NCBI RefSeq assembly: GCF_031432315.1
Contig: NZ_JAVKGO010000007.1
Coordinates: forward strand, 1 to 64,000
Reading direction: 5' to 3'
From: Serpentinicella sp031432315
Lineage (GTDB): Bacteria; Bacillota; Clostridia; Peptostreptococcales; Natronincolaceae
DNA length: 64,000 nucleotides
Shown here: positions 50,782 to 59,216 of the stretch, in pieces
How the letters are laid out: each line of letters opens with the position of its first letter
Position numbering within the stretch: the stretch's first letter is position 1
Made by a program: the position numbers and the translations under genes
The notes under the pieces: generated by a model
The model's database searches: none
What the model was told of the DNA's origin: nothing
The model's input: only the letters and a program-made list of their open reading frames with translations

Positions 50782-50958
50782 TTGAATAATGAGGAATTGG
50801 TTTTAAAGACATTAAGTGAGTCAGCTGATCCGATGAAATCTGCTGAGATTGCAGAAAAAGCAGGGATAGAAAAAGCTGAGGTTGATAAAGCAATAAAGAA
50901 ACTAAAAAAAGAGGAGAAAGTATTTTCTCCAAAAAGGTGTTATTATAAGGAAAACTAG
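50782..50958 (+). CDS. Small winged-helix-like protein
   Basis: 58 residues starting at TTG after GAGAGGATGG. The sequence (EELVLKTLSESADPMKSAEI, then AEKAGIEKAEVDKAIKKLKK, VFSPKRCYY) looks like a MarR/winged-helix DNA-binding half: a helix-turn-helix followed by a short wing. Small wHTH proteins of this size are common in clostridia. A terminator follows. Regulatory target unknown. Confidence 0.7.
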   Translation: MNNEELVLKTLSESADPMKSAEIAEKAGIEKAEVDKAIKKLKKEEKVFSPKRCYYKEN

Positions 50959-50969
50959 ATGAAATACTA

Positions 50970-51002
50970 AATACCCTTCAAATTTTAAAAGGGTATTTTT
51001 GT
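50970..51002 (+). terminator. Terminator after the small winged-helix gene
   Basis: AAATACCCTTC...AAAAGGGTATTTTT: a stem of AATACCCTT/AAGGGTATT type with a final T-run. Confidence 0.85.
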
Positions 51003-51099
51003 ATTCGTTTAGAAATAATATATAAATCTATGTAGAATTTTGTTTTGCTAGTTAGACAAGAGGGAATATATTAAATATATTGAAGAAAGGAGAATGAAT

Positions 51100-51480
51100 A
51101 TGGTTAATAAATACATTAAATATGTTTCTATTGCAATTTTAGGAGTGACTGCTTTATTACTTGTTTTATTTGGACTTATGGACTTCAAAGTAATTAACCC
51201 TGAATTTACAAATACTAAACAGGTGGCAGGGATACTAGGTGCATTATTTTTTGCTATTACTTTTTTACTTATTTTAATTAAATATTTAACCCAAAGAGAA
51301 ACAAAAATTTCTTTTGCTATTCCTTTCATATGCGGTTTGGGGTTCTTTAATATTTATTATGACTTTAAATTATTAAATGTTGGTATTACCATTCTTTCTG
51401 CTATTGTAATTTTTGACTATTTATACACTATACTAAAAAATGAAGATGTTTTTGAAAGTACAGAAGATGAAAAAGAATAG
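51100..51480 (+). CDS. Small membrane protein with four helices
   Basis: 126 residues. Helices at about 8-26, 38-58, 69-84 and 92-113, a short charged tail. The start is the ATG seven bases after AAAGGAG, rather than one six bases earlier. No family recognised (DUF3953-like small membrane proteins have a similar layout). It is followed by a terminator. Confidence 0.7.
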   Translation: MVNKYIKYVSIAILGVTALLLVLFGLMDFKVINPEFTNTKQVAGILGALFFAITFLLILIKYLTQRETKISFAIPFICGLGFFNIYYDFKLLNVGITILSAIVIFDYLYTILKNEDVFESTEDEKE

Positions 51481-51490
51481 AAGATAATGT

Positions 51491-51520
51491 TAAAGGGAAT
51501 GCGTAGCATTCCCTTTAGAT
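51491..51520 (+). terminator. Terminator shared by convergent genes
   Basis: TAAAGGGAATGC pairs with GCATTCCCTTTA around GTA. Confidence 0.85.
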
Positions 51521-51533
51521 TTAAAATATAAAA

Positions 51534-53192
51534 CTATTGTAATAGTCGTCTTACTCGCTGTTCAAGATCCTGTAACGAAAATGGTTTTTTAACAAAGTCA
51601 TTAATACCTAAATTAAGATATTGATTTATTTCTTGATCATCTATTTTAGATGAAGAAATGATTACTTTCATATCATCATTTTCACGAAGTATATCTCCTA
51701 AAAGATCTTTATTTTCAAAATCTGAGTGGGAAACATCGAAAAGTAATAGGTCAGGATTATATTGTTCAAGTTTCCCAAATAGTTTTTCTTTATCCGGAGC
51801 AAATTGTACATGGTAACCTAATGTAGATAATCGGGACTTCACTAAATTGCCCACTATGCTAGTTTCTTCAGCAATTAGTACTTTTTTATTATTTCCAATA
51901 GGTTTGGTGTCAGATTGATTTAGGGTTGTTTGGCCTCTGCCGGACTCCTTTGATTTATAAAGTGCTTTGTCCGCTTTGTCAAGAATGGTTTCCATATCAT
52001 CATTGTTCTCCTGAATCATACTAATGCCAGCGCTAAAGGAGATATTTATAGAAAGATCTTTGTTATCAAAGGTGAAGGTTTTATTTTCAATATGCTCTCG
52101 AATTCTTTCAAGTACCATATATGCGTCCTCTTGAAGGGTATCTTTAAAAAGGATTAAAAACTCATCGCCACCAAAACGATAAAGTTCATCCGAATCTCTA
52201 ATTCGGTCTTTAATCTCTTGTGCAAAGCCTTTTAGAACATAGTCTCCTATAATATGGCCAAAAGTATCATTTACTTTTTTAAAATGGTCAATGTCTAAAA
52301 ATGCAATAGAGAAATGAGAACCCTTTTCCACGAATCGTTTACGTTCTTCCTCGAATCGACGTTTAAAAAACTTACGAGTGTATGCGCCGGTCAAAGAATC
52401 TTCTATAACTGACTTTTGCAAATTCCCTTTTTTAAGAATACTTTCAACATTGGCGATAACTTCTTGTTCTTGGAATGGTTTCGTGATATAACCATCTACG
52501 CCTGCTTTTAAAGCTTTAATTTTGTCCTCCATTTTAGTATTAGCAGTTAAGAAGATAACTGCAATATCTGGTTTTTCACTTTTAATTTCACTATAAACTT
52601 CAAAACCATTTTTCTCGGGCATAATCAAATCTAAAAGCACGATATCTATTGCATTTTCTTTAATAATTTCAAGAACCTCAGTAGATTTTGAAGAAACAAG
52701 GACATGGTAGCCTTCTTTTCTAAAGATTTTTTCTAGGATAGCTAATAATAATAAATCATCATCTACTAATAAAATCGTTCCTGAATATGTCATATTTGTA
52801 TACTCTTGAACCCAACTGGATTTTTCCCAATCACCATTTGTAGGCTGAGGAAAATCATGGAATTTTCGTGATGAGTAATGCATGGTCTCATTAATCTCTT
52901 TATTGATTTTTGAAAGTGTTAATAATAGGTCGTAGGCCATAGGACTATTTCTATTAAAGTTTGTATCGAGGGTATCTACTAAACTAATAAGTTCATCACA
53001 AAGGTTAGTTAACCTTGCGATTCCTAGTCCAGATGCTGTTTTATATATTGTATTTAATTGTTGTTTTATTTCGTTCAAAAAGTTTACATCACCATAAAGA
53101 GTGAAATCAAGAAGGTTTGACAAAATTTCCGAAAAAACCTCATGAACGTCACTATTGTATGTATTATTCTTCGTTGTATTCGTTGTGTTCAT
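51534..53192 (-). CDS. REC-GGDEF-REC diguanylate cyclase
   Basis: 552 residues. N-terminal helical region of about 110 residues, possibly an Hpt-like bundle but without a clear phosphohistidine motif. First receiver (about 138-255) with DD in LLVDDDLL, phospho-Asp in VLLDLIMPEKNG and YITKPF. GGDEF (about 262-425) with intact YRFGGDEFLILF and I-site RDSD. Second receiver (about 437-552), LLFDVSHSD as the Asp region and FVKKPFS. The second receiver lacks the usual acidic pair after the first strand (LIAEET), so it may be a docking domain. It should make c-di-GMP when phosphorylated at the first receiver. Monocistronic. Confidence 0.9.
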   Translation of the reverse strand: MNTTNTTKNNTYNSDVHEVFSEILSNLLDFTLYGDVNFLNEIKQQLNTIYKTASGLGIARLTNLCDELISLVDTLDTNFNRNSPMAYDLLLTLSKINKEINETMHYSSRKFHDFPQPTNGDWEKSSWVQEYTNMTYSGTILLVDDDLLLLAILEKIFRKEGYHVLVSSKSTEVLEIIKENAIDIVLLDLIMPEKNGFEVYSEIKSEKPDIAVIFLTANTKMEDKIKALKAGVDGYITKPFQEQEVIANVESILKKGNLQKSVIEDSLTGAYTRKFFKRRFEEERKRFVEKGSHFSIAFLDIDHFKKVNDTFGHIIGDYVLKGFAQEIKDRIRDSDELYRFGGDEFLILFKDTLQEDAYMVLERIREHIENKTFTFDNKDLSINISFSAGISMIQENNDDMETILDKADKALYKSKESGRGQTTLNQSDTKPIGNNKKVLIAEETSIVGNLVKSRLSTLGYHVQFAPDKEKLFGKLEQYNPDLLLFDVSHSDFENKDLLGDILRENDDMKVIISSSKIDDQEINQYLNLGINDFVKKPFSLQDLEQRVRRLLQ

Positions 53193-53379
53193 ATTCTATC
53201 ATCCACCAATAAAAATATTTTATTTAATCATACTATAAAACGATTTTAATTTCATTAGAAAAATGTTATATTTACAAAAAAATAATTTTTATGGCAATAA
53301 TTTATATTAATTGCAGTACAGGCTTAACAATCAGTTGTTTTTTATATTTTAGAAAGTATAAGGAAGAGAGGTTATGTAA

Positions 53380-54006
53380 ATGAAACAAGAAAATGAAGTG
53401 GAAATAAAGTTAACATTGCCAAAAATGAGTTTAGTAGAATTAATTTTAAAAGATTCTTTTGTATTATATTATGCGGAATCAAATTTAGTACAAGAACAGG
53501 ATTTTGAAGCAATATATTTAGATTCAGTACATGGAAAACTTCAAAAATCAGGGTATGCTTACCGCATAAGAAAAGAAGACCAACGTTGGGTTGCTACTGT
53601 AAAAACAAGAGGGGTATCTAAGGACGGTTTGCATGAAAGACGAGAGTATAATGTTAATATTAACGAGCCGATACCACGACTAGATTATTTTGTGGATCAT
53701 GGAATTGATATAGATCTGAAGAATGCTTTAGGTGATCATAGTTTAATTGAATTGTTTCGTACGATATTTACAAGAAAAACAATAGATTTAAATATAGGAA
53801 AAACACTTATTGAGCTTGCAATAGATATCGGAGAAATAGTAGCAGGGGATAAAAGAGAACCCATTGCAGAAGTAGAGTTAGAACTTAAGTCTGGTGAGAT
53901 AGAAGATTTGCTTAAGGTGAGTGAGCGATTAATTAATAAATATGGTCTGGTTAAAGAAGATAAAAGCAAATTTTATAGAGGACTTCTGTTAACAGGTAAT
54001 ATATAG
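53380..54006 (+). CDS. CYTH domain protein
   Basis: 208 residues. The family's N-terminal ExExK is seen in NEVEIKLTLP; later strands show YRIRKEDQRWVATVKTRG and AEVELELKSGEIEDL, with the charged residues lining the tunnel. CYTH enzymes hydrolyse inorganic triphosphate or related substrates, or (CyaB) make cAMP. Length fits a lone CYTH without a CHAD domain. GGAAGAGAGG lies upstream. Probably a triphosphatase; exact activity open. Confidence 0.88.
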   Translation: MKQENEVEIKLTLPKMSLVELILKDSFVLYYAESNLVQEQDFEAIYLDSVHGKLQKSGYAYRIRKEDQRWVATVKTRGVSKDGLHERREYNVNINEPIPRLDYFVDHGIDIDLKNALGDHSLIELFRTIFTRKTIDLNIGKTLIELAIDIGEIVAGDKREPIAEVELELKSGEIEDLLKVSERLINKYGLVKEDKSKFYRGLLLTGNI

Positions 54007-54111
54007 TAGTGATTGAAAATGAAGAAGTTATATTTTATAATTAAATAAACTGATTAATTAAATTGATTTACTGGCTAATATAATTAAATTTATAACTTAA
54101 TATTGGTGGAT

Positions 54112-54292
54112 GAAGATCATTGGAGAAATCCTTTTAAGGATTACCGTAGAAGAAAAAAAACTAGTACGCTCAACTAGTTTTTGAAGCTTTCAGGTTCCAG
54201 TACAATGGTCCAACACAACCCTGGAGAGATCCGTAAGGACATCGACGAAGCAACCAATAATGGGAAACTTTCAGATAAAAAGGACAGGGAGT
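54112..54292 (+). promoter_or_regulatory. Tandem glycine riboswitch
   Basis: Two glycine aptamers in series. The first has CATTGGAGAAATCC, ACCGTAGAAG and GAAGCTTTCAGG, closed by CATTG/CAATG. The second has CCCTGGAGAGATCC, CGACGAAGCAACC, GGGAAACTTTCAGATAAAAA and GGACAGGG. These are the invariant blocks of the family. The 3' part of aptamer two is also the 5' arm of a terminator, so glycine should favour read-through (an ON switch). The bases before it (54007-54111) are AT-rich and hold the promoter, which I could not pin down. Confidence 0.92.
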
Positions 54293-54338
54293 AAAAAGCA
54301 TTTGTTAATGATGCTTTTTACTCCTTGTCCTTTTTGGT
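54277..54338 (+). terminator. Riboswitch-controlled terminator
   Basis: A 25-base arm (54277-54301) pairs with 54311-54335 apart from one G-T wobble, then T-rich sequence. It consumes the AAAAGGACAGGG end of the second glycine aptamer, making the two structures mutually exclusive. Confidence 0.92.
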
Positions 54339-54371
54339 TTTTAAAATGAATAATAAAAGGGGGAATTTAAA

Positions 54372-55409
54372 GTGGAAATTTTAAAAGGAATGAGTCTGCT
54401 TGTACTAATATTGATATTATTTTCTGGATTTAGTCTTAAGGCACCAAAGGGTAGTAAAGCAATGTCGGGATTGGCTGGGGCAGCCGTAGCGACATTTTTA
54501 ATAGAAGCCATCCATAAGTATATAAATGGTGACTTTTTAAACTTAACTTTTTTAGGTGAGGTAGGAAACGTAGCAGGTAGTATGGGAGGCGTAGCGGCAA
54601 CTATTCTAGTAGCATTAAACATGGGAACTAACCCGATATTTGCAGTAACTGCTGGGGCTGCATTAGGTGGATTTGGAATATTACCAGGATTTATTGCGGG
54701 GTACTTTGTTGGATTAATCAGTCCAATTTTAGAAAAAAAACTGCCAAAGGGGTTAGATATAATTGTTGGTGCGCTTTTAATTGCTCCATTTGCAAGATTA
54801 GTGGCTTTTACAATAGATCCTTTGGTTAATGCGACGCTAGTTAATATCGGTGGAATGATTTCATTAGCTGCAGAGCAGTCACCATATTTAATGGGATTTC
54901 TTCTTGGAGGAATAATTAAAGTCATGTGTACTTCGCCGCTTAGCTCAATGGCTTTAACAGCTATGCTAGCTTTACAAGGACCTGCTATGGGTATAGCTGC
55001 TATAGCTTGTGTTGGTGGGTCTTTTACAAATGGGATTCTTTTCAAAAGATTAAAACTTGGGGATTCTAGTAATGTAATCGCTGTAATGTTAGAACCTTTA
55101 ACACAAGCAGACATTATTACTGCCAATCCTGTTCCGGTTTATTCTAGCAACTTCTTAGGTGGTGGGTTAGCTGGCATTGCGGCAGCATACTTTGGAATTA
55201 TTAATAATGCACCTGGAACAGCATCACCTATTCCAGGAATGTTAGCGCCTTTTGGTTTTAATCCGCCATTAAATGTGTTGGGGGCAATTGTTTTTGCAGT
55301 TGCAGGAGGAATAATAGGTGGTTTAATTGGGAGTTACGTATTTGGAAACAATAAACTAAAGAAGGATAACAATAAGCCTTTAGAATATGATACAATTATG
55401 CCAAAGTAA
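54372..55409 (+). CDS. PTS_EIIC_2-type membrane protein under glycine control
   Basis: 345 residues, about nine or ten membrane helices with many glycines (GGVAATILVALNMGTNPIFA, ITANPVPVYSSNFLGGGLAG). It fits the PTS EIIC_2 family, which is named for sugar transporters but lacks proof of substrate. There is no EIIA, EIIB or phosphoryl-acceptor cysteine or histidine domain. It starts at GTG after AGGGGG. The only gene behind the glycine riboswitch terminator, so transport of glycine or a glycine-derived compound is the best inference. MotA-like gene begins 21 bases after its stop. Confidence 0.82.
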   Translation: MEILKGMSLLVLILILFSGFSLKAPKGSKAMSGLAGAAVATFLIEAIHKYINGDFLNLTFLGEVGNVAGSMGGVAATILVALNMGTNPIFAVTAGAALGGFGILPGFIAGYFVGLISPILEKKLPKGLDIIVGALLIAPFARLVAFTIDPLVNATLVNIGGMISLAAEQSPYLMGFLLGGIIKVMCTSPLSSMALTAMLALQGPAMGIAAIACVGGSFTNGILFKRLKLGDSSNVIAVMLEPLTQADIITANPVPVYSSNFLGGGLAGIAAAYFGIINNAPGTASPIPGMLAPFGFNPPLNVLGAIVFAVAGGIIGGLIGSYVFGNNKLKKDNNKPLEYDTIMPK

Positions 55410-55430
55410 ATTCTAACGGAGGCAACAAAA

Positions 55431-56270
55431 ATGAAACTTAATTTTAATCGTGAAAAAATAAAAATATCTATTATTATTTTGTGTGTTATTGTACTGATAC
55501 ATGGATTAATCGGAGGCATATCCTTAAAAGCACTATTGAATGTAACAGCGCTACAAATTATTTTTACGGGACTTTTTATTGCATGTCTTATAGGATTCCC
55601 ATTAGAAGTATTGATCGATACTTTTAAAATGATAAAAGCAAGTCTAACAAAAAAAATGGACTATAGCGCTGTTGTTTTTAGGGTATACAACTTAGCGGTC
55701 AAAGTAAAGCGGGAAGGTGTACTCTCGATTGAAGGGGATATTCAAAACGAAAAGAATATTTTTCTAAGAGATGCAATGGTTCTATTAAATGATTATAAAA
55801 AGCCTGAAGTTATTTCAGATATACTAGATAAAGATATGGAAGCTAGAAAAGCAAATTTGTATAAATCATACAATGTGATAAAAATGATTGCCTACGTAGC
55901 ACCATCCCTAGGGCTAATAGGCACACTAGTGGGGTTAATTGGCCTGCTCGGCAGCATCGATCAACCATATTTAATAATGGATAATATGGCATCAGCTTTA
56001 GTAAGTACACTGTATGGTAGTATGATTGCAAGTTTTGTTGCTATGCCACTAATGGTAAGAATGCAAAATTATATAGATAAAATTTTGTTACAGTACGAAA
56101 TTATAACGGAAGGTGTATTATTAATTGCAAAAAATGATACAGCACGGAATGTTTTTGACAAAATGAATGTTATGTTAAAGGAAGAAGAGCGATTATTATA
56201 TCCAGGTAAAAAAAGAGGGACGATTGAGACAATAGAATCAGAAACATTTGGTGACTTTTTAAGGGGTTAA
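55431..56270 (+). CDS. MotA/TolQ/ExbB-type proton channel protein
   Basis: 279 residues. Four membrane helices: about 10-28, 38-58, 142-165 and 178-200. The channel core reads APSLGLIGTLVGLIGLLG and ALVSTLYGSMIASFVAMPL, the MotA signature. The cytoplasmic loop between helices 2 and 3 is charged, as in rotor-contacting stators. AGGCAAC precedes the ATG. It pairs with the MotB-like gene 4 bases downstream. With no flagellar genes here, it is an accessory stator or a motor for another machine. It might share the message started by the glycine riboswitch. Confidence 0.88.
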   Translation: MKLNFNREKIKISIIILCVIVLIHGLIGGISLKALLNVTALQIIFTGLFIACLIGFPLEVLIDTFKMIKASLTKKMDYSAVVFRVYNLAVKVKREGVLSIEGDIQNEKNIFLRDAMVLLNDYKKPEVISDILDKDMEARKANLYKSYNVIKMIAYVAPSLGLIGTLVGLIGLLGSIDQPYLIMDNMASALVSTLYGSMIASFVAMPLMVRMQNYIDKILLQYEIITEGVLLIAKNDTARNVFDKMNVMLKEEERLLYPGKKRGTIETIESETFGDFLRG

Positions 56271-56274
56271 TGAT

Positions 56275-56979
56275 ATGGAGCAGAAAAAAGATAAAAAAAA
56301 TTATAAGCTAGAGTTATCAAATAATTGGATTATTACTTATAGTGATATGATTACTATAGTTTTATGTTTTTTTATTATATTCTTTGTCTTAACAGCAGAA
56401 GAAAATAGTGTGCTGTCCCAAGTGAAGAATACTTTAGCAAATGAAGTTGATGACTTATCGGATAAAGTTGATGAATTAAGTTCGGAGAATGAAGAACTAT
56501 CGCAGAAGTTATTCGGTTTAACAAATATTGAAGAAGATATGAATCAGTCAAGCGAGGAGTTTATTCTTTTTCTAAGAGAGAATGATTTAATAGATAGTGT
56601 GAAAATAGAACAAAATGAAAGAGGCCTTTTAATTCGATTTGAAGATAATATACTTTTTTCAAGTGGAAAAGCATATATTTCTAATGAGGGCTTAAAGGTA
56701 TTAGATAAAATTGGGGATAAGCTTAATAAGATAGATAATAACGTGATTATTGAAGGGTACACAGATAATATTCCAATGAATACACCTATATATCCGTCGA
56801 ATTGGGAACTTTCTGCTGCAAGAGCCATAAATGTTGCTAGATACTTTATAGAGCATAAAGATGTGTCTGAAAATAGACTATCTATTAGTGGTTATGGGGA
56901 GCAAAATCCAATAGATACAAATAAGACACCGGAAGGTAGATCTAGAAATAGAAGAATAGAAATAACAATAGTAAACTAG
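56275..56979 (+). CDS. MotB/OmpA-type peptidoglycan-binding stator protein
   Basis: 234 residues. A single membrane helix with the proton-carrying aspartate in TYSDMITIVLCFFIIFF (Asp about residue 24), a coiled coil at about 50-80, and an OmpA domain (about 110-230): LLIRFEDNILFSSG, IIEGYTDNIPMNTP, NWELSAARAINVARYF, SGYGEQNPI. All peptidoglycan-binding landmarks are there. It couples ion flow through the MotA-like partner to the cell wall. Confidence 0.9.
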   Translation: MEQKKDKKNYKLELSNNWIITYSDMITIVLCFFIIFFVLTAEENSVLSQVKNTLANEVDDLSDKVDELSSENEELSQKLFGLTNIEEDMNQSSEEFILFLRENDLIDSVKIEQNERGLLIRFEDNILFSSGKAYISNEGLKVLDKIGDKLNKIDNNVIIEGYTDNIPMNTPIYPSNWELSAARAINVARYFIEHKDVSENRLSISGYGEQNPIDTNKTPEGRSRNRRIEITIVN

Positions 56980-57108
56980 TGTTAATTCCACTATATAATA
57001 TTTTCTATTAATTTTAAAATATATACAATTAGGACTATGCAATTAAACGTTAAATTAATTATAGAATCGGGGTATTGTCTTAACTAATTTGTCATGGGGG
57101 TAGATTAA

Positions 57109-57855
57109 ATGAGAACAATAAGTATCTATAATATAAAGGGTGGAGTTGCAAAAACCACAACAACTGTCAGTTTGGCAGCGATACTAGCTTCTAAGGAAAA
57201 ACGGGTGTTATTAGTAGATAATGCACCACAGGCAAATGCCACTAGTGGATTTGGTCTATATGCCACTGAGTCCCCTTGTATTCAAGAGGTTATGTTGAAA
57301 GAAGCTGAAATAGAAGATGTTATACTAGAAACAAATGTTAAAAACGTACATATTGTACCTAGTAATATAAGGTATATTACAGCAGAAACAAAAATTGGAG
57401 AAAATCCAACGCTGTTAGCCCAAGCCCTAGACAAAGTTAAGGATAACTATGATTATTGCTTAATAGATAACGACCCTGCAATTAATATAATAACGACGAA
57501 TGCACTAGTTGCAAGTAACGATATAATTATACCAATACGTATTGATAAATATGCCCTTGATGGATTTTCCTATCTACTTGATACAATCTCAGACATACAA
57601 GAAAAACATAATCCAAGTTTAAAAATATTAGGTGTTTTGTTAACACAATTTGAAACAAATGCAAAAGTTATGAAATCAATGAGAAAGCAGTTAAAGGAGA
57701 AACTAGGAAATCTTTTATTTAACACAGCTATAAGAAAAAATGCAAAATTTATAGAAGCACCATTTTTTTGCAAAACGATACTAGAATACGATTCCAATAG
57801 TACAGGTGTCAAAGATTATGAATCTCTTACTGAGGAGGTATGTTCACGTGTCTAA
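57109..57855 (+). CDS. ParA/MinD-type ATPase
   Basis: 248 residues. Deviant Walker A KGGVAKTTTT (residues 10-19) with the signature lysine, switch I region LLVDNAPQANATSGFG (where most ParAs have VDxDPQ), and Walker B CLIDNDPA. The usual ParB-binding surfaces are not judged. Chromosomal ParAs sit beside parB and gidA; this one lies between a MotAB-like pair and a coiled-coil protein whose start it overlaps by 8 bases. A positioning role for an envelope complex is likelier than chromosome segregation. Confidence 0.88.
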   Translation: MRTISIYNIKGGVAKTTTTVSLAAILASKEKRVLLVDNAPQANATSGFGLYATESPCIQEVMLKEAEIEDVILETNVKNVHIVPSNIRYITAETKIGENPTLLAQALDKVKDNYDYCLIDNDPAINIITTNALVASNDIIIPIRIDKYALDGFSYLLDTISDIQEKHNPSLKILGVLLTQFETNAKVMKSMRKQLKEKLGNLLFNTAIRKNAKFIEAPFFCKTILEYDSNSTGVKDYESLTEEVCSRV

Positions 57856-58600
57856 GGATGATTTTAATTTGGATTTTAACACTGATTTTCTAAATAATCT
57901 TGCAGAAAGAGCTAAAAAGGTAAATAAACAAGATGGAGATCTAATAAGAAATCGAGAATTAAAAGCAAAACTTGAGCTTGAACTTGAAAAAATTAAGATA
58001 GAGAAAGAAAAAGTAGAACTTGCTCTGGATAAGTTAATGACACAAAAAGAAAAAGCAGAAGTTGAAACGGAAAAAATTGCTTTGGAGATGGAGAATAAGA
58101 GACTTCAAAGAGATAATCTTTTAACTGAAGTTGAGACAAAAGCGACAGAAAGAGATGCGTTAAGTAAAGAAGTTACTGAACATACCGAGAGTGTTACATC
58201 CTTAAAAAACCAAAAAGAAAACTTACAAGCTGAACTTGATAGCTTAAAGACAGTGCTAAGTGAGACTCGAGCAGAAACAGAGAAAAATGAAATGCTTATT
58301 TCTGATCTAACGAAACAGGTTGATGAATTAACAAAAGAGAAGTTAGCTTTAACGGAAACAAAATTGGACCTTCAAACTTTCATAAGCGATACAAACGCAG
58401 AACATGAAGAGTTGATTTTAACGATAGAAAAACTAAGGGAAGAAAAAGAAGAACTGACGACTTCAACAGAAAAATTAAAATCAGAACAAAGTGAATTAAA
58501 AACGTCTGTGGTAATGTTAAAAGAAGAATATCAAAATATTATGCATGAGATGCAAGATAAAAAAAGTCTTAAAGAACGTTTTAAACTTAGAGGATTTTAG
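57848..58600 (+). CDS. Long coiled-coil protein, partner of the ParA-like ATPase
   Basis: 250 residues, almost entirely heptad-repeat coiled coil: ELELEKIKIEKEKVELALDK, TERDALSKEVTEHTESVTSL, EEKEELTTSTEKLKSEQSEL. A short N-terminal segment (DDFNLDFNTDFLNNLAERAK) is the only non-coiled part and may bind the ATPase. A short basic C-terminus (KERFKLRGF) ends it. GTG at 57848 lies nine bases after GAGGAGG, inside the ATPase gene. No membrane helix. Family not recognised; the heptads may be a low-complexity spacer or scaffold. Confidence 0.78.
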   Translation: MSKDDFNLDFNTDFLNNLAERAKKVNKQDGDLIRNRELKAKLELELEKIKIEKEKVELALDKLMTQKEKAEVETEKIALEMENKRLQRDNLLTEVETKATERDALSKEVTEHTESVTSLKNQKENLQAELDSLKTVLSETRAETEKNEMLISDLTKQVDELTKEKLALTETKLDLQTFISDTNAEHEELILTIEKLREEKEELTTSTEKLKSEQSELKTSVVMLKEEYQNIMHEMQDKKSLKERFKLRGF

Positions 58601-58603
58601 TAT

Positions 58604-58638
58604 AGAAAAAATGCACGCAAAGAAGCGTGCATTTTTTT
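58604..58638 (+). terminator. Terminator after the coiled-coil gene
   Basis: AAAAAATGCACGC pairs with GCGTGCATTTTTTT around AAAGAA. Confidence 0.92.
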
Positions 58639-58659
58639 ATTTTCATAAACTTAAATAAT

Positions 58660-58849
58660 TGAGGAAATTGCATAATGAAATTTAGTAGAATAAATATGAA
58701 AAATATACCTTCCCTGCTTCGAATTTGTCGACTTGTCTTTTCGCTATAAATTCAATGATACAAGTCAACAAATGAGGCGCCACCTCAGGTAACATTTTTG
58801 AAATTTATTCTATGAAAACCTTTAATAATGTAATTATACAATTTGATTA
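58660..58849 (+). repeat. MITE-like repeat, copy 3 (190 bp)
   Basis: Left end TGAGGAAATTGCATAA is intact; the right end (TTATACAATTTGATTA) has decayed. Interior landmarks CCTTCCCTGCTTCGAATTTG, CAAGTCAACAAATGAGGCGC and ACCTCAGGTAACATT match copies 1 and 2. It lies between a terminator and the promoter of the cobalamin operon. Confidence 0.85.
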
Positions 58850-58914
58850 AGTGACATATCACTGGATTAAAACATTAAAGTTGTGATAAAATAATAGTTA
58901 CAATTTAAAAAGAC

Positions 58915-59135
58915 TGTAATAGGTGTTCTGAGAAGAATGAAAAGGGAAAGAGGTGTAAATCCTCTGCAACCCCCGTTACTGTAATGATGATGAAAGCCAT
59001 AAATACCACTGAAGGCTACTTCGGGAAGGGATGGCGAGTAAAATGATTCAAAGCCAGGAGACCTGCCTATTATATAAAAATTTCTCTCGGTGGGAGGGGA
59101 TCAAGCTAAAAAGTTGGCAATGCCAAAATAATAGG
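58915..59135 (+). promoter_or_regulatory. Cobalamin (adenosylcobalamin) riboswitch
   Basis: A B12 element: AATAGGTG near the 5' end, AAAGGGAAAGAGGTGTAAAT, TGCAACCCCCGTTACTGTAA, and the B12 box GCCAGGAGACCTGCC at 59051-59069. AATAATAGGAC near the 3' end can close the outer stem. It should shut the operon off when cobalamin is plentiful. Confidence 0.93.
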
Positions 59136-59159
59136 ACGTAATATATTTGTGTCTAAATG

Positions 59160-59192
59160 CTAGAGATCTTCCAGAGAAGGTCTTTTTTTATT
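59160..59192 (+). terminator. Terminator of the cobalamin riboswitch
   Basis: AGATCTT pairs with AAGGTCT (one wobble) and seven Ts follow, between the aptamer and the first gene. Confidence 0.8.
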
Positions 59193-59216
59193 GAATATTA
59201 TTTTGGAGGTAAATAA

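Noticed and set aside
50744..50932. Minus-strand frame opposite the small winged-helix gene
   Set aside because: The plus strand encodes a plausible helix-turn-helix with a ribosome site and terminator; the minus frame is its shadow.
54341..55126. Long minus-strand frame of 261 codons
   Set aside because: It is the antisense of the PTS_EIIC_2-type gene, which has a riboswitch, ribosome site and membrane-helix pattern.
57109..57855. Chromosome-partition ParA (soj)
   Set aside because: No parB, gid or origin features nearby, and the switch motif differs from the usual VDxDPQ.
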